Assembly: GCA_014138725.1 (NCBI GenBank)
Contig: JACJID010000004.1
Location: forward strand, 496,001 to 560,000
Source: Kutzneria viridogrisea
GTDB taxonomy: Bacteria > Actinomycetota > Actinomycetes > Mycobacteriales > Pseudonocardiaceae
Direction of reading: 5' to 3'
Length of the DNA: 64,000 nucleotides
The notes beneath the pieces were generated by a model, which saw only the letters and a program-made list of their open reading frames with translations, searched no databases and was not told where the DNA came from. Positions 16,742 to 25,600 of this stretch are shown here, in pieces; the stretch's first letter is position 1; the number at the start of each line of letters is the position of its first letter. Both the position numbers and the translations under genes were made by a program.

Positions 16742-17670
16742 GACAGCACCTCCGCAAGGTGGTCGATCCGCTGGGCCGCGCCGCCGACGAACCGGGTGAG
16801 GTCCTTGGCCAGGGCGTAGTAGCGGTGCAGCGGGTAGGTGACGTCCAGCCCGAGGCCGCCGTGCAGGTGGTGACAGGTGCGCACGGCGGGCAGCAACTCC
16901 TCGGCGAGCCAGTGCGCGGCGACGGCGACCTGCACGCTGGCGTCCAGCCCCTCGTGCAGCCGCCAGCAGGCCGACCACGTGGCCAGGTGCAGGGTTCGCC
17001 AGGCGATGTACACATCGGCGATCTGCTGGGCCACGGCTTGAAAGGCGGCGAGCGGCCTGCCGAACTGGTGGCGGGTCGCCACGTGTCGCTTGGTGAGGTC
17101 CAGCGCACCGGCCAGTGCCCCGCTCGCCACCGCGCAGGCTCCCGCGAGTGCGAGCTCACCGAGTGCTGGTGCGCCCTGGTACACCGTATCCGGGCGGACT
17201 CGCTCCAGGTGCAGGCTGAACTCCGGCGCACCGGTCGAGGTGTGGCTCGGGCGCAGGGTCACACCGGGTGCGGCCGGGTCGACCAGGGCAACGGTGGTGT
17301 CGCCCGCTGGAACGAGGATGCGGTGTGCGGTGGCCGCGTAGGGCACGCCGACCGCGTGGCCGGTGAGCACACCGCCGGTGAGGGTGACCGAGGTTTCGTG
17401 CGGGACGGCGGTCAGCACGACTCGGTCCGGGACCGGGATCCCGCTGTGCGCCAACGGGAGCACGCCCAGGGCGATCGTGGCCAGCGCGGGAACCCGCACA
17501 GCGGCGCGCCCGACTTCGGACAGCACCGCCATGCCGCTGAGCACGTCCAGTTCGGACGAGCACAGCCCGGCGGACAGAAGTCCGGGCCACACCTGGTCTT
17601 CGGGCCGCCGGAGCACGGTGGCCGCGAGCTCGGCGACGGCCTGCCGCTCGCGGTCGAGTGTGAAGTCCAC
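16726..17670 (-). CDS. chsE1: Steroid acyl-CoA dehydrogenase alpha subunit ChsE1 (FadE28-like)
   Basis: 314 residues, shorter than usual acyl-CoA dehydrogenases and with a reduced middle domain, as in FadE28. The C-terminal part (ATRHQFGRPLAAFQAVAQQIAD, then HHLHGGLGLDVTYPLHRYY) keeps the substrate and FAD-contact helices. It is the first gene of the igr-type operon. The GTG at 17670 has GAGGAG 7 bases upstream. A KstR box lies 15-28 bases upstream, so the operon should be induced when sterol-derived CoA thioesters bind KstR. Confidence 0.9.
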   Translation of the reverse strand: MDFTLDRERQAVAELAATVLRRPEDQVWPGLLSAGLCSSELDVLSGMAVLSEVGRAAVRVPALATIALGVLPLAHSGIPVPDRVVLTAVPHETSVTLTGGVLTGHAVGVPYAATAHRILVPAGDTTVALVDPAAPGVTLRPSHTSTGAPEFSLHLERVRPDTVYQGAPALGELALAGACAVASGALAGALDLTKRHVATRHQFGRPLAAFQAVAQQIADVYIAWRTLHLATWSACWRLHEGLDASVQVAVAAHWLAEELLPAVRTCHHLHGGLGLDVTYPLHRYYALAKDLTRFVGGAAQRIDHLAEVLSCTSS

Positions 17671-17684
17671 GCCGACTCCTCACG

Positions 17685-17698
17685 TAGAACGTGTTTCA
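17685..17698. promoter_or_regulatory. KstR box upstream of igr-type operon
   Basis: TAGAACGTGTTTCA, an exact match to the KstR consensus TNNAACNNGTTNNA. It lies in the 43-base gap between fadE34 and chsE1, giving the five-gene operon its own steroid-controlled promoter. Confidence 0.88.
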
Positions 17699-17713
17699 GT
17701 TTTAGCGCAGCGG

Positions 17714-19702
17714 CTACTGTCGGGGCAAGCCCAGCAGCTGTTCGGCGGCCAGGGTGAGCAGCACCTGGGTGGTGCCGCCCGCGATGCTCAGGCACCGAGT
17801 GAGCAGGAACTCGCGACTACACTCCCCCGCCACCGCACCAGCGGGCCCGAGCAGGTCCAATGCCGCTTCCGCAACGGATTGCCGATGCCGCACGCCGACC
17901 AGCTTGCGCACACTGGACCCGGCGCCGGGGTCGTGGCCGCCGAGCCGGTTCAGCGTGCCGCGCAGGTCCAGCAGGGAGACCGCCAGGCCCTGGGCCACGA
18001 GTGCGCCGATCCGCTCGGCATGTTCAGCGCCCGGCTCATGAGCCAGAACGCGTTCCACCTCCTTCCCCAAGGAACTCCCGCCGCCCATGGCGACCCGCTC
18101 GTTGGCCAGCGTGGTGCGGGCCAGCCGCCAGCCGCCGTTGACCTCGCCGACCACGCAGTCATCGGGCACGAAGACCTCGTCCAGGAAGACCTCGTTGAAC
18201 ACCGCGTCCCCGGTGATCTCCCGCAGCGGGCGCACCTGGATCCCCGGCGAACGCATGTCCACCAGGAAGTACGTGATGCCCTTGTGCTTGGCGACCCGCT
18301 CGTCGGTGCGAGCCAGGCAGATCGCCCAGTCGGCCTCGCGAGCCAGCGAGGTCCACACCTTCTGGCCGGTCAGCCGCCAGCCGCCAGGCGCCCGCACCGC
18401 CCGAGTGCGCAGCGAGGCCAGGTCCGAACCCGCCTCCGGCTCGCTGAACAGCTGGCACCACACCAGGTCCCCGCGCAGAGTCGGCCCGGCGAAGCGCTCG
18501 CGCTGGGCCTCGGTGCCGTGCGCGAGGATCGTGGGCACCGCCCACCAGCCGATGACCAGGTCCGGGCGGCCGATCCCGGCAGCACGCAGCTCCTCCTCGA
18601 TCACGAGCTGCTCGGCGGGCGCGGCGTCCAGCCCGTACGGCTTGGGCCAGTGCGGTGCCAGGTAGCCCGACTCGGCCAGCGCCACGCGCTGGTCGGCGGC
18701 CCCGGCGATCGAGGCCACCACGGCGCGGACCGGCTCGCGGTCGGCGGCGAGGTCGACGTGCAACGTCCTGCGCTGCCCCTGCCCGGCGAGCGAGGCGACC
18801 CGCCGCCGCCACCTCGCGCTGCCGCCCAGCAGTTGGCGCGAGGCCACCGCCCGCCGCAGGTAGCGGTGTGCGTCGTGCTCCCAGGTGAAGCCGATACCAC
18901 CCAGCACCTGGATGCAGTCCTTGGCGTTGTCCACGGCGGCGTCCAGCGCGATCGCCGCGGCCACGGCGGCGGCCAGCGGCAGTTCTCCCGGCGACTGGTC
19001 GGCGGCGCAGGCGGCGTCCCAGGCCACGGCGGCGGCCTGCTCGGCGCGGCAGAGCATCTCCACGCACAGGTGCTTGACCGCCTGGAAGGACCCGATCGGG
19101 CGGCCGAACTGGGTGCGCACCCGTGCGTACTCGACGGCGGTGCGCAGGCACCACTCGGCGATGCCGACGGCTTCGGCGGCCGCCAGCGTGGCGAGCAGGT
19201 CGGTGACGGGCGCGGTGCCGATCACCCGCTCGGCGGGGACCAGCTCCTCGTCCAGGTCCACTTCGGTCAGCGGGCGGCTGGGGTCCAGGGGCTCGCCACC
19301 GACCGGCGATCCGCCCTCGGCCAGCACCCACGTGCCCCCGGCCGACAGCAGCAGCGCACCGGGCTCGCCCAGCGCCAGGGCCCGCCCGCTGATCAGCAGG
19401 CCGCCGTCGGCGCGGGGCCTCGCGACCAGTTCGGACGGTCCACAGTGGACCGCGCACGGCCCGTCGTGGCGACCGAGCACGAGCCCGGCCAGCGCGGTGG
19501 GCAGCACCGGGCCGGGCGCCAGCCGCTCGGCCGCGGCGGACAGGGCCACGGCCAGGTCCACGACCGGCCCGCCCAGCCCACCGGCCGGTTCGGGCAGGCA
19601 CAGGGAGAACAGGCCCAGTTCGGTCAGCTCCGGCCAGCCGCTCCCGCAGGCGCGCACGGCTTCGGCGAGGTCGCGCTGGGTGTCCGTGATGGCGATCGGC
19701 AT
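17714..19702 (-). CDS. fadE34: Fused double acyl-CoA dehydrogenase, FadE34/ChsE3-like
   Basis: 662 residues containing two acyl-CoA dehydrogenase units in one chain. The first unit (1-310) carries RTQFGRPIGSFQAVKHLCVEM and QVLGGIGFTWEHDAHRYLRR. The second (from about 325) has the complete set: LVWCQLFSEPEAGSDLASLR, TGQKVWTSLAREADWAI and a C-terminal SIAGGTTQVLLTLAAEQLLG. FadE34 is the fused counterpart of ChsE1-ChsE2 and acts on the five-carbon side-chain intermediate in cholesterol catabolism. A KstR box lies 11-24 bases upstream of the ATG, and kstR is divergent. Confidence 0.9.
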   Translation of the reverse strand: MPIAITDTQRDLAEAVRACGSGWPELTELGLFSLCLPEPAGGLGGPVVDLAVALSAAAERLAPGPVLPTALAGLVLGRHDGPCAVHCGPSELVARPRADGGLLISGRALALGEPGALLLSAGGTWVLAEGGSPVGGEPLDPSRPLTEVDLDEELVPAERVIGTAPVTDLLATLAAAEAVGIAEWCLRTAVEYARVRTQFGRPIGSFQAVKHLCVEMLCRAEQAAAVAWDAACAADQSPGELPLAAAVAAAIALDAAVDNAKDCIQVLGGIGFTWEHDAHRYLRRAVASRQLLGGSARWRRRVASLAGQGQRRTLHVDLAADREPVRAVVASIAGAADQRVALAESGYLAPHWPKPYGLDAAPAEQLVIEEELRAAGIGRPDLVIGWWAVPTILAHGTEAQRERFAGPTLRGDLVWCQLFSEPEAGSDLASLRTRAVRAPGGWRLTGQKVWTSLAREADWAICLARTDERVAKHKGITYFLVDMRSPGIQVRPLREITGDAVFNEVFLDEVFVPDDCVVGEVNGGWRLARTTLANERVAMGGGSSLGKEVERVLAHEPGAEHAERIGALVAQGLAVSLLDLRGTLNRLGGHDPGAGSSVRKLVGVRHRQSVAEAALDLLGPAGAVAGECSREFLLTRCLSIAGGTTQVLLTLAAEQLLGLPRQ

Positions 19703-19712
19703 CAGCCAAGAG

Positions 19713-19726
19713 TAGAACGTGTTTCA
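19713..19726. promoter_or_regulatory. KstR box upstream of fadE34
   Basis: TAGAACGTGTTTCA, identical in all 14 bases to the box upstream of chsE1. It matches TNNAACNNGTTNNA and sits directly before the fadE34 start in the fadE34-kstR divergent region. Confidence 0.88.
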
Positions 19727-19767
19727 CTTCACGTCACGACCCCCTGACGTACAATGCAATATGAAAA

Positions 19768-19781
19768 TGAAACACGTTTCG
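19768..19781. promoter_or_regulatory. KstR box upstream of kstR
   Basis: TGAAACACGTTTCG matches TNNAACNNGTTNNA at all but the last position and has a GAAAC/GTTTC inverted core. It lies about 49 bases upstream of the kstR ATG, consistent with autoregulation. Confidence 0.8.
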
Positions 19782-19829
19782 ATCGTGTAACGTACGCGGT
19801 CGACACGCGACACCACCGCAGGGGGATCG

Positions 19830-20438
19830 ATGCCCGCGACGCCACGAGCGCGCTCCGGCCAGCTCACCGAGGAGGAACTGGGCTCGGCGGCACAGCGCGA
19901 CCGCCGCAAGCGCATCATCGAGGCCACGATCGCGCTGGCCTCCAAGGGCGGCTTCGACGCGGTGCAGATGCGCGCCGTTGCCGAGCGGGCCGACGTCGCC
20001 CTCGGCACCCTGTACCGCTACTTCCCGTCCAAGATCCACCTGCTGGTGTCCGGGCTGGCCACCCAGCTGGAGCACTCCCTGGAGCGGGCCGAGCGCGGGC
20101 CGATCCCCGGGGACAACGCGGCCGAACGGGTGCTGTCGGTGCTGGGCCGGATCACCAAGGGCATGCAGCGCGAGCCGCACCTGACCGAGGCGATGACCCG
20201 GGCCTTCATGTTCGCCGACACCTCCGCGGCGACCGAGGTGGACCAGGTGGCGCTGCTGATCGAGACCCTGTTCATCCGGGCCATGGGCCACACCGAGCCC
20301 ACCGAGGAGGACAAGGCCATCGCCAGGGTGATCGGCGACGTGTGGCTGTCCAACCTGGTCGCCTGGGTCACCCGGCGCGCCTCGGCCAGCGACGTGACCA
20401 ACCGCCTGGAACTGACCGTGCGCCTGCTGCTGCGCTGA
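19830..20438 (+). CDS. kstR: TetR-family repressor of steroid catabolism KstR
   Basis: 202 residues. The N-terminal part is very close to mycobacterial KstR: ELGSAAQRDRRKRIIEATIA, then the recognition region QMRAVAERADVALGTLYRYFPSK. The C-terminal part keeps LTEAMTRAFMFADTSAATEVDQV and VIGDVWLSNLVAWVTRRASA. KstR represses genes for uptake and side-chain breakdown of cholesterol and is released by 3-oxo-cholestenoyl-CoA-type ligands (family knowledge). Its divergent position to fadE34 and the three boxes around it support the assignment strongly. Confidence 0.95.
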   Translation: MPATPRARSGQLTEEELGSAAQRDRRKRIIEATIALASKGGFDAVQMRAVAERADVALGTLYRYFPSKIHLLVSGLATQLEHSLERAERGPIPGDNAAERVLSVLGRITKGMQREPHLTEAMTRAFMFADTSAATEVDQVALLIETLFIRAMGHTEPTEEDKAIARVIGDVWLSNLVAWVTRRASASDVTNRLELTVRLLLR

Positions 20439-20485
20439 CCCTGATTCGCGCGCGGCCCCCGGTACAGGGCACGATCAGTGCCATC

Positions 20486-22984
20486 ATGACGCTCACCGAC
20501 CTGCTCCCCGACGCCGCCGATCCCGACACCCTGTTCGAGACCTTCTCGGCCTGGGCCGAGGAACAGGGCACGGCGCTGTACCCGCACCAGCAGGAAGCCC
20601 TGATCGAGGTGGTGTCCGGGGCGAACCTGATCCTGAGCACCCCGACCGGCTCCGGCAAGAGCCTGGTCGCCGCGGGGGCGCACTTCGCCGCGCTGGCCCA
20701 GGGCGTGCGCAGCTTCTACACCGCGCCGATCAAGGCCCTGGTGTCGGAGAAGTTCTTCGCGCTGTGCGAGACCTTCGGCGCGGACAAGGTCGGCATGCTG
20801 ACCGGGGACGCCAGCGTCAACGCCGAGGCGCCGATCATCTGCTGCACCGCGGAGATCCTGGCCAACCTGGCGCTGCGCGACGGGGCCGAGGCCGACGTGG
20901 GCCAGGTCGTCATGGACGAGTTCCACTTCTACTCCGAGCCCGACCGCGGCTGGGCCTGGCAGGTGCCGCTGCTGGAGCTGCCCAGAGCCCAGTTCGTGCT
21001 GATGTCGGCGACCCTCGGTGACGTCACCCGCTTCGAGACCGACCTCACCCGGCGCACCGGACGGCCCACCGCCGTGGTGCGCAACGCCGAACGGCCCGTG
21101 CCGCTGCTGTTCAACTACGTGCTGACCCCGCTGCACGAGACCCTGGAGGAACTGCTCTACACCAAGCAGGCCCCGGTCTACGTCGTGCACTTCACCCAGG
21201 CCGCGGCGATCGAGCGCGCGCAGTCGCTGATGAGCATCAACGTCAGCACCCGCGCGGAGAAGGACGCCATCGCGGAGATGATCGGCCGGTTCCGGTTCTC
21301 CTCCGGGTTCGGCAAGACCCTGTCCCGGCTGGTGCGCCACGGCATCGGCGTGCACCACGCTGGCATGCTGCCCAAGTACCGGCGGCTGGTGGAGCGGCTG
21401 GCCCAGGCCGGGCTGCTGAAGATCATCTGCGGTACGGACACGCTCGGCGTCGGCATCAACGTGCCGATCCGCACCGTGCTGTTCACCGCGCTGAGCAAGT
21501 ACGACGGCACGCGCACCCGGCTGCTCAAGGCCCGCGAGTTCCACCAGATCGCCGGGCGGGCGGGCCGCGCGGGCTACGACACCGTGGGCATGGTCGTGGT
21601 GCAGGCCCCCGAGCACACCGTGGAGAACGAGAAGGCACTGGCCAAGGCCGGGGACGACCCGAAGAAGCGGCGCAAGGTGGTCCGCAAGAAGCCGCCGGAG
21701 GGCTTCGTGTCCTGGGGCGAGCCCACCTTCCAGCGGCTGGTCGAGGCCGAACCGGAGCCGCTGACCTCCAGCTTCGGGGTCAGCCACTCCATGCTGCTCA
21801 ACGTGATCGGCAGGCCGGGCGACGCCTTCGCCGCGATGCGCCACCTGCTGGAGGACAACCACGAGGACCGCAAGTCCCAGCTGCGGCTGATCCGCCGCTC
21901 CATCGCGATCTACCGCGCACTGCTCGCGGCCGGGGTCGTGGAGAAGCTGCCCGAGCCCGACGAGCAGGGCCGCACCGTGCGCATCACCGGCGACCTGCAA
22001 CTGGACTTCGCGCTCAACCAGCCGCTGTCCCCGTTCGCGCTGGCCGCCGTGGAACTGCTCGACCGGGACGCCCCCGGCTACGCGCTGGACGTGCTCTCGG
22101 TGATCGAGTCCATTCTGGACGATCCGCGCCAGGTGCTGTCCGCACAGGAGCACAAGGCCCGCGGCGAGGCCATCGGCGCGATGAAGTCCGAGGGCATCGA
22201 GTACGAGGAGCGCATGGCGCTGCTCGAGGACGTGACCTACCCCAAGCCGCTGGAGGAGTTGCTCACCGGGGCGTACGACACCTACCGGCGCGGGCATCCC
22301 TGGGTGGCCGACCACCGGCTGTCGCCCAAGTCCGTGGTGCGCGACATGTTCGAGCGGGCCATGACCTTCGGCGAGTACGTGCAGTACTACTCGCTGGCCC
22401 GGTCGGAGGGGCTCGTGCTGCGCTACCTGGCCGACGCGTACAAGGCGCTGCGGCAGACCGTGCCCGCCGAGGCCCGCACCGAGGAGCTGTCCGATCTCAC
22501 CGAGTGGCTCGGCGAGCTGGTACGCCAGGTCGACTCCAGCCTGATCGACGAGTGGGAGAAGCTCACCAACCCCGAGGACGAGCCCACCACCCCCATCGAC
22601 GACGGGCCGCCCGCCGTCACCCTGAACCTGCGGGCCTTCCGCGTGCTCGTGCGCAACGCCCTGTTCCGCCGCGTGGAGCTGGCCGCGCTGCGCAACTACT
22701 ACGAACTCGGCGAGCTCGACGGCGAGTACGGCTGGGACGCCCAGGCCTGGCAGGAGGCGCTGTCGGGCTACTACGAGGAGTACGACCGGATCGGCACCGG
22801 CCCCGACGCGCGCGGGCCCGCCTTCCTGACCATCACCACCGAGCCCGAGCGCTGGCTCGTGCGCCAGGTGTTCGACGACCCCGAGGGCGACCACGACTGG
22901 GGGATCAGCGCCGAGGTCGACCTCGCCGGTTCCGACGAGTCCGGCACCGCCGCACTGGTCATCACCGACGTGGGCCCGCTCTGA
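20486..22984 (+). CDS. Ski2-like DEAD/DEAH-box RNA helicase with DUF3516 C-terminus
   Basis: 832 residues. Helicase motifs in order: Q-type region YPHQQEALIEV (from 32), Walker A STPTGSGKS (51-59), motif Ib, DEFH (144-147), SAT in LMSATLGD, and motifs V-VI TLGVGINVPIRTV and QIAGRAGRAGYD. The remainder (from about 400) is the long region called DUF3516, typical of an actinobacterial group related to Ski2/Mtr4 helicases. It likely unwinds structured RNA in decay or ribosome-related processes. ATG at 20486. No partner gene is adjacent; a strong hairpin follows the stop. Confidence 0.88.
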   Translation: MTLTDLLPDAADPDTLFETFSAWAEEQGTALYPHQQEALIEVVSGANLILSTPTGSGKSLVAAGAHFAALAQGVRSFYTAPIKALVSEKFFALCETFGADKVGMLTGDASVNAEAPIICCTAEILANLALRDGAEADVGQVVMDEFHFYSEPDRGWAWQVPLLELPRAQFVLMSATLGDVTRFETDLTRRTGRPTAVVRNAERPVPLLFNYVLTPLHETLEELLYTKQAPVYVVHFTQAAAIERAQSLMSINVSTRAEKDAIAEMIGRFRFSSGFGKTLSRLVRHGIGVHHAGMLPKYRRLVERLAQAGLLKIICGTDTLGVGINVPIRTVLFTALSKYDGTRTRLLKAREFHQIAGRAGRAGYDTVGMVVVQAPEHTVENEKALAKAGDDPKKRRKVVRKKPPEGFVSWGEPTFQRLVEAEPEPLTSSFGVSHSMLLNVIGRPGDAFAAMRHLLEDNHEDRKSQLRLIRRSIAIYRALLAAGVVEKLPEPDEQGRTVRITGDLQLDFALNQPLSPFALAAVELLDRDAPGYALDVLSVIESILDDPRQVLSAQEHKARGEAIGAMKSEGIEYEERMALLEDVTYPKPLEELLTGAYDTYRRGHPWVADHRLSPKSVVRDMFERAMTFGEYVQYYSLARSEGLVLRYLADAYKALRQTVPAEARTEELSDLTEWLGELVRQVDSSLIDEWEKLTNPEDEPTTPIDDGPPAVTLNLRAFRVLVRNALFRRVELAALRNYYELGELDGEYGWDAQAWQEALSGYYEEYDRIGTGPDARGPAFLTITTEPERWLVRQVFDDPEGDHDWGISAEVDLAGSDESGTAALVITDVGPL

Positions 22985-22996
22985 CCCGAATGTCGT

Positions 22997-23039
22997 GAAG
23001 GTGCCGTTCGCGGCGTTCAACGTCGTGAACGGCACCTTC
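22997..23039. terminator. Strong hairpin after helicase gene
   Basis: Arms GAAGGTGCCGTTC (22997-23009) and GAACGGCACCTTC (23027-23039) are perfectly complementary over 13 bp with a 17-base loop. It begins 12 bases after the stop. There is no T-run, as is common in high-GC actinobacteria. The flanking AATGTCGTGAAGGTGCCGT is almost the same as the sequence after malQ at 33198. Confidence 0.65.
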
Positions 23040-23056
23040 CTGACACCGCCACGGCG

Positions 23057-23110
23057 CGCTGCGAAAGGACCGTTCGCTGCGTCCAGCGCAGTGAAAGCCA
23101 CCTTCGCGGC
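23057..23110. repeat. Second hairpin-rich intergenic element
   Basis: A stretch with AAAGGACCGTTCGCTGCG, CGCTG-CGTC-CAGCG (small hairpin) and GTGAAAGCCACCTTCGC. It shares the GAAAG/CGTTC/CACCTTC vocabulary of the preceding hairpin and looks like a second, decayed copy of the same intergenic family. No reading frame of coding character is present between 22985 and 23322. Confidence 0.45.
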
Positions 23111-23160
23111 GGTCGTGGCAGGCGCCCAGCGTCGCCAACGGCACGCGACACGCAGCCGGG

Positions 23161-23254
23161 CGGGACTCACGCTCCCCAGACCGGGACTCGCGCACCCCAG
23201 AGCGGGACTCGCCGTACCGGAACGTCCGACACGCCGTACCGGGAGCGCCGACAC
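23161..23254 (-). repeat. Repeat array R1: two B units and three A units
   Basis: On the minus strand the order is B, B, A, A, A. The A units read GAGTCCCG on the minus strand (GGGACTC on plus at 23162, 23183 and 23204; exact 21-base steps). The two B units occupy 23211-23232 and 23233-23254 (22 bases each), with minus-strand core GTGTCGGACGTTCCGGTAC in the first. The array lies between the convergent helicase gene and the small hypothetical gene. Confidence 0.8.
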
Positions 23255-23322
23255 GCGCGGGCCCGGCGCGCAGCACGACGTCGCGGGCCCCCGCACGGTG
23301 GGGACCCACGACGTCGGTGCGG

Positions 23323-23640
23323 TCAGGAACCGGCCAGTGCCGTGTCGACCCGGCGTTCGATCAGCGCCGCGACCTGCTGGGGATCAAGTCCCGGCTGGAT
23401 CGCGGCCAGTGCCTTGACCGCTTCGAGGGCGGCGGCGGCCATGGCCTCCGCGCGCCCGGCCCGCATCGACGCGCTGACCAGCCACTGCGGCAGCGAGTAG
23501 GTCTCCTGGCTGGTGGGATCGTCCGGGTCGTGCTCCGGGTTGACCAGCCGCCAACCGTTGAGCGCGCTGACAACGGTCGCCGGGACCGCCTGCACGGCGC
23601 GGTCCAGTCTCTCGACTGCGTGCGCCAGCTCCTCGTCCAT
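23323..23640 (-). CDS. Small hypothetical protein
   Basis: 105 residues, mostly helical and acidic. N-terminus MDEELAHAVERLDRAVQAVP; a central SLPQWLVSASMRAGRAEAMAAAALEAVKALAAIQPG segment; no signal peptide or membrane helix. The ATG at 23640 has GGAGGGG 5 bases upstream, which supports a real gene. It is divergent from the ABC exporter operon. Not recognised. Confidence 0.6.
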   Translation of the reverse strand: MDEELAHAVERLDRAVQAVPATVVSALNGWRLVNPEHDPDDPTSQETYSLPQWLVSASMRAGRAEAMAAAALEAVKALAAIQPGLDPQQVAALIERRVDTALAGS

Positions 23641-23806
23641 CTCGCCCCTCCAGCGCACCCGCGTGTGTGACGGTCCCGGCCCGTCGTCCTTCCCCCGGGC
23701 AAGGATCATGCTCCTGGCCTGGCCATACACCGGACATCCGGGAAACCCCGTACATCGGTGAAAACAAAGTACGGAGGTAGGCTCACTTCTTGCTAGGCTG
23801 GGCGGC

Positions 23807-25600
23807 ATGGACCACCCAGGGGGATACCGCGCGCCACGTGCGCGCATCAACCCGGACAGCAACCGCTCCTGGCTGCGCCGCGCGCTGCCGGTGGTGCTGG
23901 CACACCGCTGGATGTTCGGCTCGGCGCTGGCGCTGGCCTTCGTCGGGCTGGTGATCAGCGTGCAGATACCCAGCCTGCTGCAGGGCGCGATCGACAACGC
24001 CATCGTCACGCACCGGGACCAGCTGGGCCACTACCTCTGGTGGATCGGCGGCCTGGCCGCGGCCACCCTGGTCACCGGCTACCTGTCCCGGCTGCTGCTG
24101 TTCCGCACCGCGTACGAGATCGAGTACGACCTGCGCAACATCATGTACGAGCACCTGACCGGACTGTCCTTCCCGTTCTTCGACCGGGCGCAGACCGGCC
24201 AGCTGATCTCCCGGGCCAACTCCGACATCCGCTCGGTGCAGATGTACCTGACCTTCGCCCCGTTCATCCTGGTGCAGTGCGGCATCGCCGTGGTGGCATT
24301 CGGCTACATGCTGGCGATCAACGTGCCGCTGGCACTGGTGTCCATGCTGCCCATGCCGCTGGTGTTCCTGGCGGGCCGCCGCATGCAGAACACGATGTTC
24401 CCGGTGTCCTGGCTGATCCAGTCCCGGCTGGCCGAGGTCGCCACCGTGGTGGACGAGAACGTCAACGGGGTCCGCGTGGTGAAGTCCTTCGCCGCCGAGG
24501 GCCGCCAGTTGCAGGCCGCCCAGCGCGCGGCGAACAGGCTGCGCTGGGCCTACGTCAAGGACGCCGACCTGCGGGCCCGCTGGACGCCCGCGGTGCAGAA
24601 CCTGCCCAGGGTGGGCCTGGTGATCGTGCTGCTGCTGGGCGGCTACCTGGCCGTACAGGGTGAACTGGGGGTCGGCGCCATCCTGGCGTTCAACTCCTAC
24701 CTGATGCTGATGCAGATGCCGTTCCAGATGGTCGGCATGCTGATCATGATGGGCCAGCGGGCCGCCGCCTCGGCGCAGCGGCTCTACGAGGTGCTCGACG
24801 AACAGCCCGAGATCGTGGACGCCCCGGACGCCCGCGAGCTGACCGGCTGCGCGGGCGAGGTGGAGTTCGACTCGGTGCGCTTCGGCTACGCCGAGGGCCC
24901 CGACGTGCTCCAGGACTTCTCCCTGCGCGTGCACCAGGGCGAGACGGTGGCGCTGGTGGGCCGCACCGCCAGCGGCAAGTCCACGGTGGCCAGGCTGCTC
25001 CCCCGCTTCTACGACGTGCGCTCCGGCGCGGTCCGGGTGGACGGGATCGACGTGCGCGCGCTGACCACGCACAGCCTGCGCGAGGCCGTGGGTGTGGTGC
25101 TGGACGAGCCCTTCCTGTTCAGCGAGTCGATCAGGGACAACATCGCCTACGGGCGGCCGGACGCCGACATCACCGACATCGAGCGGGCCGCGCGGGTGGC
25201 CGGGGCGCACGAGTTCATCACCGAACTGCCTGAGGGCTACGACACGGTGATCGGCGAGCGCGGCTACACCCTGTCCGGCGGCCAGCGCCAGCGCATCGCG
25301 ATCGCGCGGACCCTGCTGGTGAACCCGCCGGTACTGGTGCTCGACGACGCCACCAGCGCCGTGGACGTGCAGACCGAGCAGCGGATCCACGCCGGGCTGG
25401 GTGAACTGCTGGCCGGGCGCACCACGCTGGTGATCGCGCACCGGCTGTCCACCATCAGCCTGGCCGACCGCGTGGTGCTGGTCGAGGGCGGCCGGGTGGT
25501 CGCCGAGGGCACGCACACCGAACTGCTGGCAACCACTCCGCTCTACTCCGAGGTGCTGGCCACCGCGGCGGACGACGACATGACAGGGGCGACGGCATGA
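23807..25600 (+). CDS. ABC exporter half-transporter, degenerate-site subunit
   Basis: 597 residues: six membrane helices in the first 320 residues, then a nucleotide-binding domain with Walker A GRTASGKST, signature LSGGQRQRIAIART, and Walker B VLVLDDATSAVD. The residue after the Walker B Asp is Asp, not the catalytic Glu, so this half contributes the non-hydrolysing site of a heterodimer. The stop overlaps the start of the next gene by 4 bases (ATGA), giving equal expression. Substrate unknown; related pairs export drugs or lipids. A TAGGCT -10-like element 7 bases before the ATG suggests a leaderless message. Confidence 0.9.
   Translation: MDHPGGYRAPRARINPDSNRSWLRRALPVVLAHRWMFGSALALAFVGLVISVQIPSLLQGAIDNAIVTHRDQLGHYLWWIGGLAAATLVTGYLSRLLLFRTAYEIEYDLRNIMYEHLTGLSFPFFDRAQTGQLISRANSDIRSVQMYLTFAPFILVQCGIAVVAFGYMLAINVPLALVSMLPMPLVFLAGRRMQNTMFPVSWLIQSRLAEVATVVDENVNGVRVVKSFAAEGRQLQAAQRAANRLRWAYVKDADLRARWTPAVQNLPRVGLVIVLLLGGYLAVQGELGVGAILAFNSYLMLMQMPFQMVGMLIMMGQRAAASAQRLYEVLDEQPEIVDAPDARELTGCAGEVEFDSVRFGYAEGPDVLQDFSLRVHQGETVALVGRTASGKSTVARLLPRFYDVRSGAVRVDGIDVRALTTHSLREAVGVVLDEPFLFSESIRDNIAYGRPDADITDIERAARVAGAHEFITELPEGYDTVIGERGYTLSGGQRQRIAIARTLLVNPPVLVLDDATSAVDVQTEQRIHAGLGELLAGRTTLVIAHRLSTISLADRVVLVEGGRVVAEGTHTELLATTPLYSEVLATAADDDMTGATA

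Noticed and set aside
17363-19747. A 794-residue plus-strand frame opposite fadE34
   Set aside because: Shadow of the acyl-CoA dehydrogenase gene; high-GC codon structure keeps the opposite frame open.
20018-23296. A 1092-residue minus-strand frame opposite kstR and the helicase gene
   Set aside because: It is the antisense shadow of two strongly supported genes; no recognisable motifs.
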